Shown one piece after another: positions 44,044 through 55,061 of a DNA stretch of 64,000 nt. Both the position numbers and the translations under genes were made by a program. Source of the stretch: Euclidia mi. Taxonomy: Eukaryota > Arthropoda > Insecta > Lepidoptera > Erebidae. Each line of letters opens with the position of its first letter. The first letter of the stretch is position 1. A model generated the notes under the pieces. That model did no database searches. It was not told where the DNA came from and saw only the letters and a list, made by a program, of their open reading frames with translations. The DNA lies in NCBI GenBank assembly GCA_944739405.2, contig OX123197.2, positions 53,482,047-53,546,046 on the forward strand. Direction: 5' to 3'.

Positions 44044-44851
44044 TTAATATCTTCTCAGTCTTTGTCCTCTCTTCTTCCGACAGGGTACTTTGGCAGTTCT
44101 CTAAAAGTGAAGACACGTCGAATCGTGCACCCTGGACCTTTTCGCTGGTAGGTCGCTCTTGACATCTACGCATCCAAGCCGCTCCTTCATAGGTGCCCAA
44201 TTCCGTCCCTTTCTTGAGCAACACTTCCTTGACACTTGCATTCATTGCGCGTACCGATGAAACTTTGGTACCCCTTACCAAGGTTCGTGCAATCTTCCAC
44301 GAGGCATCTTTCTCAAGGCCTTCGATAAGTACGCAACGGTTTCCCTGACCCGAATTCCTTGGTAGACAAACTGGTACAACAGTTTCCGACCGCGGGTTAA
44401 AAATAACATTCTTCAGGTAATACACTTTTCCTAAAGTTGCGCCTTCCATGAAGACTTCTTCCGAGTCACACTTCAACACTCCCTGGTTAACATCGATCTC
44501 GCAGCGATACTTTCGCATGAAGTCTAAGCCCAAGATGCAGTCGTCCACTATATCGGTCACGATGAGTTTGTGACGGTAAACATTTTTGCCTAGCTTCAGA
44601 TCCACCTCCATTTCACTTCGAACAGTTATATGCTGACCGGTAGCTGTTCTCAGATTCACACATTCATTGTTCCTGAAGCAGCCCTTAAGAACCCGTCTTG
44701 CCAGATGGAAACCGACGACTGTCCGAGAAGCACCCGTGTTCAATGTCAGCTTGCATGGTGTTCTGTTAATTTCGTCTTCGATGATCAGGCTGTTCCCGTT
44801 ACATGATTGCGAAATCAAGATACTTGGGGCTCTCCCATTACCAGCCAGCAC
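44044..44851 (-). pseudogene. pol: B protease region, catalytic Asp replaced by Asn
   Basis: The reading has the layout of a retropepsin: a first motif TLNTGASRTVVG and a second hydrophobic block IVDDCILGLDFMRKY. The active triad should read D-T-G, but N-T-G is seen near 44725. This is one base change, and it would abolish catalysis. The downstream linker (EERTKTEKIL) is continuous with NRFADIFS at 27727 once LINE A is subtracted. Gag lies upstream in another frame. Confidence 0.8.
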
Positions 44852-44871
44852 CCGCCCCGCAGTCCTGGCTT

Positions 44872-46084
44872 CTACTCGTTTTCCTGCTCTCGCTGCCTGG
44901 CAGGCACATCAGGTGACCCCTTTGGTGGAGACAGGGTATCACTGTGCTGCTTATGCTTTGGGCAGCTCAAGCGGATATGGCCTCTTTCCCCGCAGTTGTA
45001 GCACCGAGGTGACGACACAACTTCCCTGATGCGGGGACCTCGATCATCGCGTCGCACTGCTTCCACCTCCAGAGCTCGGACTAAGGCATCCTTTAGGTCC
45101 TTGAAGTGCCCAAGCCTCACTGCTGCTCTTATCCGTAAACGTCTGTACGAGGTTCCCATCAATAAGCGCAGGCGACGACTGGTATGCCTTCCTGACCAAC
45201 TTTTCCACCCCTAGAGCCCACTGCAGGGTTTCTCCATTGCGTTGTGTCCTGTCCTTCAGCTGAGCACGATAAATGTGTTCTAGGTGCGCATCACCATATC
45301 TCGCCTGCAGTGCCTCCAAGAGCTTTTCATAGGAGACATCTTGCCCGAGTGCCTTCAACACCATGAAGGCCCGATCACGAAGGCCCAAGGTTAGGGCGCT
45401 TAAGGCCTGTTCTTTGGTCCACCCATTCGATCGCATCACAGCCTCAAACTGGATCTTGTATGCATATACCATGATGACGAGCCATCAAATGGTGGAACCA
45501 TAAACCCACGAGGTGAGGGCGCTACAGCTGCTGATGTCACTTTGAGCCCACGCAATTTCTTCTCCACTTCAGCAACACAGGTCTCGTGGTGTTCTTGTAC
45601 ACGCTTCTCTATAGGGGCGACGCGAGTCTCAAGCTTGTCGTGTACGAGCATCTCCACGTCGCTGATACGGGCCTCGTGCTGCTGAAGTTCCTCCTTGACC
45701 GCCTTTAGGTCCTTCCCTACAGCGGCGTTGAGGTCCTTCATGAGCACCAGCTGTTCCTCCAGACGATGGGCGTGCGCCTCCTTGTCGCGCTGCAGTTGTT
45801 CCTCTAGGCGGTGCTCGTGCTCCTCTTGACGGCGTGCCTGCTCCTGTTGACGGCGGTCCTGCTCCTCTTGACGGCGGGCATGCTCCTCCTTGTCGCGCTG
45901 GAGCTGTTCCTCTAAGCGGCGCCCGTGCTCCTCCTGACGGCGAACCTGCTCCTCCTTGTCGCGCTGTAGCTGTTTCTCCAAGCGGCGCGCATGCTCCTCT
46001 TGACAGCGGGCCTGCTCCTGCATGAACGCCATCAGAGCCGAGATGTCAGGGACCGTCACGGAGTGTCTTGCGCTTGCAAGCTCC
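44872..46084 (-). pseudogene. gag: B Gag, main part: coiled coil, capsid and zinc knuckle
   Basis: The N-terminal region (about 46060-45690) is a long charged coiled coil made of repeats of the type EEQLQRDKEEHARRQEE. The capsid region (FEAVMRSNGWTKEQALSAL, YGDAHLEHIYRAQLKDRTQ) follows after a frameshift near 45465. A second shift near 45140 leads to a CCHC knuckle (CYNCGERGHIRLSC) near 45005. The knuckle region is short, with a single box. The first 44 codons lie at 52374-52505 beyond element C. Confidence 0.8.
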
Positions 46085-46288
46085 TGTAATGTTGGGGTTT
46101 GTGAGAGTGAAACAACCACATCGGTCAACCTATCTTTAATGAATAATAATCAAACATACAATATAAAATGCGCACATCGCGGAAAGGCAAGTCAGCAAAA
46201 TATGTATCTATCGTTATAAGGAATCATACAGAATATACCTATTGCTATTAAGGAGCATATATATGTACTTATTAATTATTACACTTCA
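46085..46288 (-). repeat. C 3' LTR (204 bp)
   Basis: The plus strand reads TGTAATGTTGGGGTTTGTGA to ...CACTTCA, matching 52172-52373 with only a few differences. On the minus strand CTGTGGGAGG (46289-46298) precedes it and is the likely polypurine tract. Confidence 0.85.
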
Positions 46289-46626
46289 CCTCCCACAGAA
46301 AAAGAAAAAAAAACAAATAATTAAATGCGTTTTTTTTTTACAAATGAAAATTATTTATATTACTTACGCATAAAAATTATAGAACGTAAAACAGACAATA
46401 CAATTTTGTATCAATGCCTCTAGTAAACATGTAAATATTATCCTGGGTATCCATCTTACATACCAACTAATTACATAATATGTTTAACTTAACTTAACTA
46501 ATTAAGTATTACTACACTGCAGTGAAACAAAACATTAAATTACTGATAATATGGTCTAGTTCTATTTTTATGAACTACATCAATTTCATTATTTTTATTT
46601 ATCCTAACATTACAACCTAAATCTTC
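46289..46626 (-). other. C 3' non-coding region
   Basis: This is AT-rich sequence between the integrase stop and the 3' LTR, with poly-A and poly-T runs and no open frame. There is no sign of an env gene. Confidence 0.6.
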
Positions 46627-49600
46627 TTATACTATATAAGGACCTTCAAAAACAAGATCTAACTTACGACCTGTTTCATTTTTTAATAGAATTAAATCGT
46701 CTTTATTATATTTAATACAATTCATGCTTTTGTCATACATAGCTTTTCTCTTATGTTTACGAGATATTAAATTTTTCCTGGCAACGGCATGCGCCAATTG
46801 TAATCTATACTTTAACTGTAAAGCATAGTCATCGGCATTGTATAATGGTTCAACTGATTCACAAAGTCTACTAGGTATTTGACAGAGTTTACCAAAAACA
46901 AGTTCATATGGTGTATAATCTGTTTCAGAATGAACAGTGTTGTTGAAACTAAAGCACCAGAACGGTAACCAATAGCTCCATGCATCGGAATGATTTTGAC
47001 ATTGTACTCTTAAAAATGCACCCAGAGTTTTATGGGCATTTTCAAGTGCACCGATCGATTGGTGATGGTAAGCTGTTGACATTAATTTATCGATATTTAA
47101 TAGTTTACAAACCTGTTTCATTGTTTCTGAAATGAATGCCGTCCCGCGATCAGTTGCTATACTTTGAGGTACACCAAACCTTAAAATAAATTCTCTTACG
47201 AATGCATCAGCAATGGTCACGGATTCTTTATTTTTAAGTGGTATGGCCTGTACAAATTTTGATAATTCGCACTGCAAGGTCAATATATAACAGTTATCAT
47301 TTATATCTCTATCTAAAGGTCCTATTACGTCTAAAATTTCTTCTCAAAAGCCGTGGACACCGTTGTGGTTATTTCCATTGGCTCTTTAATGTAACGAAAA
47401 TATTTTGTCTTTTGACAATTTGTACATTTTCTTACAAATGTTTGTACGTCCTTATAGATACCTGGCCAATAGTATCTTCTTTTTAACGTATTTATCATTC
47501 TACGAACCCCAGCATGTCCACTGGAAGGTAGTAAATGAAAGTCATTAACAATGATTTTTTTTTCGTCATCATCAGTGATTCTTTTAATTCCTCTTAAAAC
47601 ATTTATTCGTGGTCCGGACCAATTAGTAAATGACATTATTTCATCGCAATTATTCTTTATAAATTCTACATTATCTTTATTCTTTACTACGCAAACTTCA
47701 TCAATGCACATTTTATTACAAAACAATCTTAATTTTTGCACAAATTCGGCTCGCGAGAAATGCGCCTTAAAATCAAGATTGATATACAATATTTTCTCAC
47801 TAAAATTATAAGCAAAGCACTCTTCTTCATGTGTTATCGTCTTATTATGTCTTTGTTTTTCCAAATCACTACCTTTCATAAGAACCATTTCTACCGATTC
47901 GCACGGTTTTCTTAATATATCTACGATTCGTGGTTGATCAGGCCGTTTGTCTGTAGATTTATTAAGATCCGTATTCACATTCTTCTCCTGGCTTCCACTC
48001 AACTTATTCAATCTTTTCTTCTGACCTCTCGTTAGTACTGTCATAACTTGTGCATGCATACTCTTTAATTCATCCGATGTCGTACTTACGCGTGATAAGG
48101 CATCTGCCATAACGTTTTCTTTTCCTTTAACATACACAACATCAAAATTATATTCTTCCAAAACTAAACGAAATTTAAGCAATCTACTGGATGGATCTTT
48201 CATTCCAAAGAGATAAACTAATGGTTTATGATCTGTCATGATGATAAACTTCCTGCCATAAAGATACGGTCTAAAGTGCTTGACTGACCAAACTATTGCC
48301 AAAAGTTTCTTTTGAATTTTTGGATAATTCTTTTCAGCTTTATTTAAAGATCTACTTGCATAAGCAACTGGTCTTAGATCTTTTTTACATAAAACTGAAC
48401 CTACAGCCGTACCAGAAGCATCTGTTTGTAAAATGAACTCATTATTGTTAGAAAAATCAGGATATTGCCAAATAGGTGATGATATCAGCGAGTTTCTAAG
48501 AAATTCAAACGCTTCTTGACATCCTTTTGTGCAAACAAATGGTTCATTCTTTCTGCATAATTTATTTAATGGTAGAGTTATATTCGCAAATGACTTAATA
48601 AATTTACGGTAATAGTTACAAAAGGCTACAAATCTTTTGACCTCATCAGTATTTGTAGGTGTCGGATAATTTTGTAAAATTTTGGTTTTTGCAGGATCGG
48701 AGAAAACTCCTTTTTCTGACACTATATGACCGAGATATAATATTTCTTTCCTAAGAAAGTCACACTTTTGGGGATTTAATTTTATATTAACTTTCCTTAA
48801 TCTTTCTAGCACTTTTATTAAATTTTTGTTGTGGCTACTCAAATTACGTCCAAAAATTATCAAATCATCCTGATACACTAGACACTTTTCGTAATTTAGA
48901 CCAGACATTGCAATGGATATTATGCGACTAAAAGAACTTGGACTTATCTTAAGTCCCATCGGCAAACGTTTCATTTGGTATTGGCCATCATTTGTAGTGA
49001 AGCTGTTAGCTTTCTACTGTCCTGCTGTAATTTCACTTGATAGTATCCTTGGTAAAGGTCAAGATGAGTGAAATATATAGCACCAGAAAGAGAGTCTAAG
49101 ATTTCGTTTATATTTGGCAAAGGAAATTTATCATCACACACTTTTTCGTTTAGTTTTCGATAATCTATAATTAACGCCACCGTTTTTCGGTTTCTTCTTG
49201 ATTTTTCTTCGGCACTAATAGAATAGGGCTTGACCATTCGCTATTGGATTCTTCTTTTATATCATCTTCTATAATTTTTTTTAATTTGCCTAGTTATTTC
49301 TGGTTTTAATGCTTGGGGTAATCTATATGGTTTTACATATTGGGGTGTTGAATTTGGTTTCACTATAATACATTGTTCATAAATATTAGTAGTGGATAAC
49401 TTGTCACCATTCAAATAAAAAACATCACAATACTTTGCACAAATTGATTCAAAAGATTCCTTTTCATCTGTATTTAAATGATTTAACTTTAACTCCTCTA
49501 GCAACATTTTTAACCTATTAGCATTCACTTCACTTTTATCAAATTTATACATACTATACTCTCTTAACGGTTGCAACTCACCTAGAGAAAACGGCAATGT

Positions 49601-50265
49601 TAAGTCTTGATCAGTTACATTTAATATTTTAACAGGAATTCTATAGTTATTTTCTTTCGTTATTGCATTTGCCAAAAACACATCCTTCGCTAACTCTCTC
49701 CCACAAACAACAACATCATCATTCATATGTTTTCCTAGATAAACGTAATGTATAGATTCGGAACGACTTGGAATATAAAGTATATTATCAGTTTTATGCT
49801 GCTCTTCAATAAATTCTAAATAATGTTTTTTATTTGCCTTACTAAGTGTTAACATATTTGACGCTAAATTAATATTCGCATAAAATTTGTTTAAAAATCT
49901 AAGCCGAGTGTACCATCTGCTCTCAGTGGTAAACTATCAAAAACAATAAACTTATGACGAAATATTTCATCGCCATTTCTCAAATTTAAATCAACTAAAC
50001 CTTGAGACCGTTTCTGACCACCTATTCCATTTATCAAAGTATCATCATTAGAAACTCAAATATTTTTAGGTGATGCTTCTTTCTTTATAATGAATAGAGA
50101 AGCACCCGTATCCACAAGCCAGTAATATTTAATGTTATTGACATGAAATGCAATATATTTGGCATTACCGTCACATGATAAAATTATATGTTTAATCTCG
50201 AAAAAACTTATCTGCCTCCGACTGAATATTATCTTTGTCGTTCTTACTACCTTGTGGTACATCAT
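46627..50265 (-). pseudogene. pol: C pol: protease, RT, RNase H and integrase, several frame breaks
   Basis: Protease (50265-50056) has LVDTGASLF. A linker lies at 49855-49262. RT starts at 49237 (IDYRKLNEKVCDDKFPLPNI, THLDLYQGYYQVKL) and continues in another frame from 48974 with MGLKISPSSFSRI and the active site VYQDDLIIFG. RNase H is LQTDASGTAVGSVLCKK. Integrase begins at about 47540 with an HHCC box (SSGHAGVRRMINTLKRRYYW, CTNCQK) and, after a shift near 47310, has the core ATDRGTAFISETM and GALENAHKTL. It ends at 46627. At least three frame changes plus an in-frame stop show that it is dead. Confidence 0.85.
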
Positions 50266-50306
50266 GCTGTTCTCCTACAAAAACTTTGCGTGTTCTACCA
50301 TGGTTA

Positions 50307-51365
50307 TTAAAATATCGCGCCTCTGTTACTACTACCTCTAGAAACCCTATTACGATTCTGTACATAATCAAAACTTGAATTTGAATTCCTAAAACTACCA
50401 TAACTACGTGGCATTCGACCTTGAAAATAACTGTTATGGTATTGACCTCGATAGTTGCGAAAACTATCTCTTTGCTGGTGATAACCACGGGAACACGTGG
50501 CGTTATGATTACGCCGATTGTTAAAATAATGCAGCACGTTACCTGATATTGATGAGAGGGACGATACCTCTTCGTCCTTTGCTGCTTGAATAGCGTTCTT
50601 GAGGTTGTCGTAGTTGCGCGCGGTAATGATTGTGGACCTTGGACTGCGAAGTCCTTCTAAAAATTTTTTAAGGGCCAACTTTTCATTTCTGGGTTTTAAA
50701 ACTTGGAAAGCATGGGAATCATCTTCTGCCTGTGCGATGGTTAAATCTGTTAATAATTTTTCTATTTCAGCACCATATGTCTCAATGGATTTATTACCTT
50801 GCTTAATATTCTGTAATTGACTTTGTATTGCAATAAAGATTTTTTTCGGTAAAAGATGGGTTTTTAAGTCTTTAATTAAATCATCAACAGTTTTGTAAGA
50901 CTATGCAAGTCGTAGTTTCGCATTTTGTGATAATCTACTTTTTAAGATGAACGTAATTAAAATAATTTTACCTTTTTCATCCAACATGCCCGCATACATG
51001 TCTATCGAGTCAATCATCCGCTGCGTTGTCTCCTCAACACCGTCCATAGCTGGAATCAGACTACACGCCACCTTCATATCGAACGCCATTTTGGTAAACT
51101 TTGTCTTAGGTAAAATACGCAAGTTCTTTATTTTCTCATACACCTTTCTAATATTTTCGAATAACTCTACAGCCGATGTCAATAAATTGCTATCATTAGA
51201 TTTTTTGACAAGCAATATTATTTCCTTACATTTATCAAAACTACTTGACGCTTCATTCAACTTATTTTCCACAGTTTTACCTAAATATCTACTCTGACCT
51301 TTTTTAATTAAGTATTGTCGAATAGTTACTAGACTATCATACTGCTCTGTTAAACATTCAATCAT
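50307..51365 (-). pseudogene. gag: C Gag with Arg/Gly/Asn-rich tail, one in-frame stop
   Basis: The ATG at 51365 opens MIECLTEQYDSLVTIRQYL and 154 codons follow before a TAG at 50901. The same frame then continues to 50307 through KKFLEGLRSPRSTIITARNY and a tail rich in Arg, Asn, Ser and Gly (YHQQRDSFRNYRGQYHNSY). There is no CCHC knuckle. An RG-rich tail in its place is how 412-type Gags are built, as I recall, and it would bind RNA. Confidence 0.75.
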
Positions 51366-51781
51366 TATATAAAAGTAATCTTATAAAATGCCATATCTAA
51401 TGATTCACTACTCTATGTATAATATGAGAATCAAGCAAGTAAAGTTATTGCGAAACGACAACGCATGAAATGTGCCAGCTTGCATTTTTGTCGTGAGGTA
51501 TCAAGTTCGCTGTGCCTTTGTGCACGATTCTATGTCGTTTTAATATTAACGTTATAAAACCAATGTTATGCCACAAAATATGAAACATCTAAAGGTACAT
51601 TATATAGTAATATTATTGATATATGTCTAACGCTACATAATTATTTACTACAGAAGACGTATATAATTGAAATCTAAAGACATAATAGGAAAAAATAAAA
51701 ATAAAATATAACTAAAACATAACTTATTAATATGTAAACTTTATAGAAACGTCTGATCCTTTTTCAGTAGTAGGTATTCGC
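51366..51781 (-). other. C leader between the small ORF and gag
   Basis: This is AT-rich untranslated sequence without an open frame. It carries several short upstream ATGs on the minus strand. Confidence 0.5.
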
Positions 51782-52060
51782 TTATCCTGATGTCTCGCCA
51801 GCTCGACCTCGAACGGATGCCCGGATACGTTCAATTGTACGAAGACCCATCTCTTCTTGGATCCAGCGACTGTGACACTTCATATAGAGGCGTAAGCCAA
51901 CGTATAAAAGGAAAACAATAGTTACCACGAAAATTACGAACGTCAATACGCTCAATCGCTCTAAGTGACCTCCAATGTCCTTCAGGGTTGCACCATTGTC
52001 CACGCCAGCGGCGTTTTGGCTAAGAAAGACCTCTTCTTTCTCGACGGTCGAGCCACACAT
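51782..52060 (-). CDS. Small single-pass membrane protein in the leader of element C
   Basis: An intact 92-codon ORF starts at ATG 52060, between the PBS and gag. Residues about 36-56 are a strong transmembrane segment (LSVLTFVIFVVTIVFLLYVG), preceded by a polar and acidic N-terminus with two early Cys-free turns and followed by a basic tail (RLYMKCHSRW, ERIRASVRGR). There is no obvious cleaved signal peptide. I do not recognise the family. Short leader ORFs are known in some 412/mdg1 elements, but I cannot confirm that this is one. It is open although gag and pol of the same element are broken. Its function is unknown. Confidence 0.55.
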   Translation of the reverse strand: MCGSTVEKEEVFLSQNAAGVDNGATLKDIGGHLERLSVLTFVIFVVTIVFLLYVGLRLYMKCHSRWIQEEMGLRTIERIRASVRGRAGETSG

Positions 52061-52160
52061 ATTTGACGCAAACTGTTTTAATTCGTATATCTATATGTAT
52101 AATCTATTTATAGCCACTTATAACTTTCAAAAAGAAACCCCTTAGCAGAGCCCTTAGGCA

Positions 52161-52171
52161 GGGTCACCATG
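52161..52171 (-). other. C primer-binding site
   Basis: Directly next to the 5' LTR, the minus strand reads TGGTGACCCTG, which has the TGG start expected of a tRNA-primed site. I could not assign the tRNA. Confidence 0.55.
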
Positions 52172-52373
52172 TAATGTTGGGGTTTGTGAAAGTGAAACAA
52201 CCACATCGGTCAACCTATCTTTAATGAATAATAATCAAACATACAATATTAAATGTGCACATCGCGGAAAGGCAAGTTAGCAAAATATGTATCTATCGTT
52301 ATAAGGAATCGTACAGAATATACCTATTGCTATTAAGGAGCATATATATGTACTTATTAATTATTACACTTCA
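52172..52373 (-). repeat. C 5' LTR (202 bp)
   Basis: This is the partner of 46085-46288 with the same TG...CA ends. It differs by a few substitutions and a 2-bp length difference, so the insertion is not ancient. Confidence 0.85.
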
Positions 52374-52505
52374 CTCCACTGCAGCCGCGGATTCACCTGG
52401 TCCACCAGGAGAAGGAGCGTCTCCGAAGCTTCTCTGGTCCAGGTCTTGCTGGCACTTATTCCTGGTACGCACTCCTTCAGTTTCTTCCTTCGGCATAACC
52501 GGCAT
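52374..52505 (-). pseudogene. gag: B Gag, first 44 codons
   Basis: The ATG at 52505 opens a Gag N-terminus (MPKEETEGVRTRNKCQQ after a first Met-Pro-Val, then DAPSPGGPGESAAAVE). It runs in frame into ELASARHS at 46084 once element C and one copy of CTCC are removed. This shows that C entered within B gag. No stop occurs in this piece. Confidence 0.8.
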
Positions 52506-52521
52506 AATTTATCCCTTTTTA

Positions 52522-52530
52522 CTGACACCA
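52522..52530 (-). other. B primer-binding site
   Basis: Three bases after the end of the B 5' LTR the minus strand reads TGGTGTCAG. This corresponds to the tRNA-Leu-type primer site used by several gypsy lineages (from memory). Confidence 0.55.
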
Positions 52531-52533
52531 ATT

Positions 52534-52949
52534 TGTTACGAGCTGGGAGTTCGGCGATTAATTCCTATGCCACTAAAAACTGAACTTTATTTTACAAACA
52601 AAACACTATAATAATTACACGCTAATAAAACTCTAGTCACACCACTAAATACTTCCGACTCTTCAAATCCTTCGCTGATCTTGATCGCTCCGTTATTAGA
52701 ACTGAACTATCTCGATTCGTTCGTCCACGCGGTATTTATACCGGCTGGATAACAAACTAGTAATTTCTAGTCTTCCCGAGAACGTTCTTGTATTAGTCGA
52801 AACATAATTGATACTTCGAGTAAACAAACAGTAACGCCATCTAGTAGAGAGTATATGAACTACCTTTAAACTACCGATATATCCATTCTCTTCTAGTTCT
52901 CTCATTCACCGATAGATGGCGTTATTTTCAAATATCGCCATACGTAACA
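52534..52949 (-). repeat. B 5' LTR (about 416 bp)
   Basis: In element orientation it starts TGTTACGTATGG at 52949 and ends CGTAACA at 52534, so the ends form an inverted repeat TGTTACG/CGTAACA with TG and CA termini. A PBS and the gag start follow directly. The partner LTR is not in the window. A TATA-like TATTTATACCGG block (52731-52743, plus strand) may mark the promoter. Confidence 0.7.
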
Positions 52950-53179
52950 ATATGTTAAATCACTAGTACTGTAGTCCAATCCTTGAATAGATCAAATATT
53001 GCGACCGGTCGTTTATCATAAGTAATAATCCCACACTAGGAATGATCCTACTGCACAAGCTATTAGCTTGGATCATTAGCAGCGACCATTAAGTACCTCG
53101 AATTTTGACACTCGTCATTTTTTGTGCTGAGTTCGTTTCGGGTCGTAAAACCCGCACCTAACTTATCTGAAACACTGTC

Positions 53180-53385
53180 TATATAACGCGTATATAAATC
53201 TATGCCAATATTATAAAGCTGAAGAGTTTGTTTGTATGTTCATTTGGATGAACTTGCTCATCGCAGGAACGACTGGTTCAATTTGTATAATTATTTTTGT
53301 GTTGGATGGCCCATTTATAGAGGAAGATTAAATGCTACATGAGATCACGCTATGAGTGACGGGTGCGGAGCACTAAACCTAAATA
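53180..53385 (-). repeat. Short interspersed repeat, second copy (inverse orientation)
   Basis: On the minus strand this reads TAAATGGGCC...CCAGTCGTTCCTG...CAAACAAACTCTTCAGCTTT, parallel to the repeat at 3885-4038. The two are diverged but collinear over about 150 bp. Confidence 0.6.
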
Positions 53386-53710
53386 ACTCGGGTGTAACCA
53401 TGGGCACAGCTACTTGTATTTATACCTATATATACAATTATTTCTTAGCTTGAAAAGCATACTGTGCTTTTAGAAGATAAAAATCTTCCTCAAACCGAAA
53501 CCTCAGAATCATGGCAGCAGTGATTACGGCAATAGGCAGTTACCTATGTGAACGCAATTGTTTATATCGGCGATTAAATGTTGTTTATCGTTTGCCAAGC
53601 GCAATTCTGAAAATATCTTACTTGGAATAAATGCACAATGGGTGGAATTATCTTGGCGTTGGTAATCTTTTAGCAACGATCTTTATTGGTTATGGTGCTT
53701 TATTCAACTG

Positions 53711-53850
53711 AGAGCGGTGATGGCGTAATGGTTTTAACGGCCTATTGGGAGGGAGCAGTGTTTTGGGTACGTTTTCCATGCGGGGCAATTTACGCTTTGT
53801 GTATTAAAAAGTTGTTGCAGTTCGGGTGTTCTATAAGCCGTTGCACAAGA
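53711..53850 (+). mobile_element. Degenerate tRNA-derived SINE
   Basis: TGGCGTAATGGTTTTAACGG resembles an A box, and GGGTACGTTTTCC about 45 bp later resembles a mutated B box. The following GCGGGGCAATTTACGCTTTG has the look of the body of common lepidopteran SINEs, from memory. No tail or target duplication was identified. Confidence 0.45.
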
Positions 53851-55061
53851 CTTACACCGAACTGCATTTAAAAAAATATTTTTGGTTTGAATATTTTACA
53901 GAAACTCTTTAAATAACTCTATAAATACTCCTATAAATGAGCAACATTAAGAAAATCCGTGCTTTTCATAGCTAATAAGCCACTACCACATTTGTGTTGC
54001 ATGGATAGAACCGTAAATAGGAAAATACTTTTTTGATCCATAGAATTATTTTTGAGTATGGCTTTGTTTGTGAAGTTCCAATACAGGTACGAATAACTTC
54101 TTTTACTATATCGTTACGTGTAGTTGGGAGTAGATAGTAATTTGAAGTAAAACATAAAATTAAATATTTCGTGATAACTTAAACATAGTCACTGGGCAAA
54201 AGTCACAACTTTGGTAAAACCAAAGTAGGTACCTAAATCTTGTTCTATGGCAAGCAGATAACAGCACTGACGCACATACATTATTACATATTATTATTCA
54301 TGTAATGTAGAAGCATTAATAAAAATCATACATATTATAATTAAAATCTGTCCAGGTTGAGAATCGAGCCTAGTGGTTTCGATTCTCATGATCTGACCAC
54401 AATGTTTATTTATAACATCTAGAATACCCAGCGCTAATGTATTGTTGTATCAATATTGTATCCTCGCAATCAACTGACAAACTCGACCACGTCAAATGTA
54501 AACAGCGCTCAATTAACTGGGATTTCACAACAGGTTTGTTTCTAAATTAGATGTTGTGTAGGACATTAACCTCGACTTTTTGAGTTTATTAACATTTACC
54601 TGTAGGAACACTTTTATACTTAAGAACTTGTCGTTATTAATTTTGGGATATAGGGAGCTGAAGCAAAAAGCTACTCCGCAGCGCCCCCTTGGCAATTGAT
54701 TTGACTTTCAGATGATCACTCTGACAGAGACAATCTTCGTCATCATCTCAACCTGAAGTCGACACTTTACAACACTTCGACTAATCAAATGACCACAAAT
54801 GCCATCAGTGCAGTAAACTACTGACTTATAATATAAACTAGATACAATCGAAACGATAGAACACGCTGACAAAGACGAAGTCACCAACTAGTCGCCTACA
54901 GCTATATAATTAAACCGCGATCTTACCTGTGCGACGCTAACTTAAAACTTAACTGAGTACTAAGCAACTGTGATCTGGGAAAGTTTAACTGCCGCTTTAA
55001 AGTAACATATATAGGAAGGACTATTGAAAATAGGCGATTTTAATATTTCGCGATCTGTAGA

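Larger units (their letters stand above)
46085..52373 (-). mobile_element. 412/mdg1-like Ty3/gypsy element C
   Basis: C is complete with two LTRs (46085-46288 and 52172-52373) and a 4-bp target duplication CTCC (46081-46084 and 52374-52377) inside B gag. The order on the minus strand is 5' LTR, PBS, a small membrane-protein ORF, gag without zinc knuckles, protease, RT/RNase H, integrase and 3' LTR. The style of gag and of the integrase (GALENAHKTLGAFLR) suggests the 412/mdg1 group, which I infer from memory. The frames are broken in several places. Confidence 0.8.
21778..52949 (-). mobile_element. Gypsy element B, scattered by nested insertions
   Basis: One minus-strand Ty3/gypsy element can be followed across the centre of the window: 5' LTR 52534-52949, PBS 52522-52530, gag 52505-52374 plus 46084-44872, protease 44851-44044, and RT 27727-27351 plus 22397-21778. 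The pieces join through target duplications: CTCC for element C, TTAATA for LINE A, and CACTTTTTAGAT for the SINE. The 3' part (RNase H, integrase, 3' LTR) is absent and B ends at LINE D. B is old and multiply broken. It is the foundation on which the other central elements accumulated. Confidence 0.8.
52950..55061. other. Mostly unassigned sequence with two short repeats
   Basis: Apart from the repeat at 53180-53385 and the SINE-like block at 53711-53850, no feature is recognised. A perfect 9-nt inverted pair GAGAATCGA/TCGATTCTC lies at 54359-54387. No open frame has recognisable motifs. Confidence 0.4.

Noticed and set aside
46085..46288. Promoter region of a host gene, because the same 200 bp occurs again at 52172-52373
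   Set aside because: The two copies are LTRs, with TG...CA ends, a PBS, a polypurine tract and a 4-bp target duplication.
53686..53871. 61-codon frame on the plus strand
   Set aside because: It overlaps a degenerate SINE with Pol III box-like sequences, and there is no coding signal.
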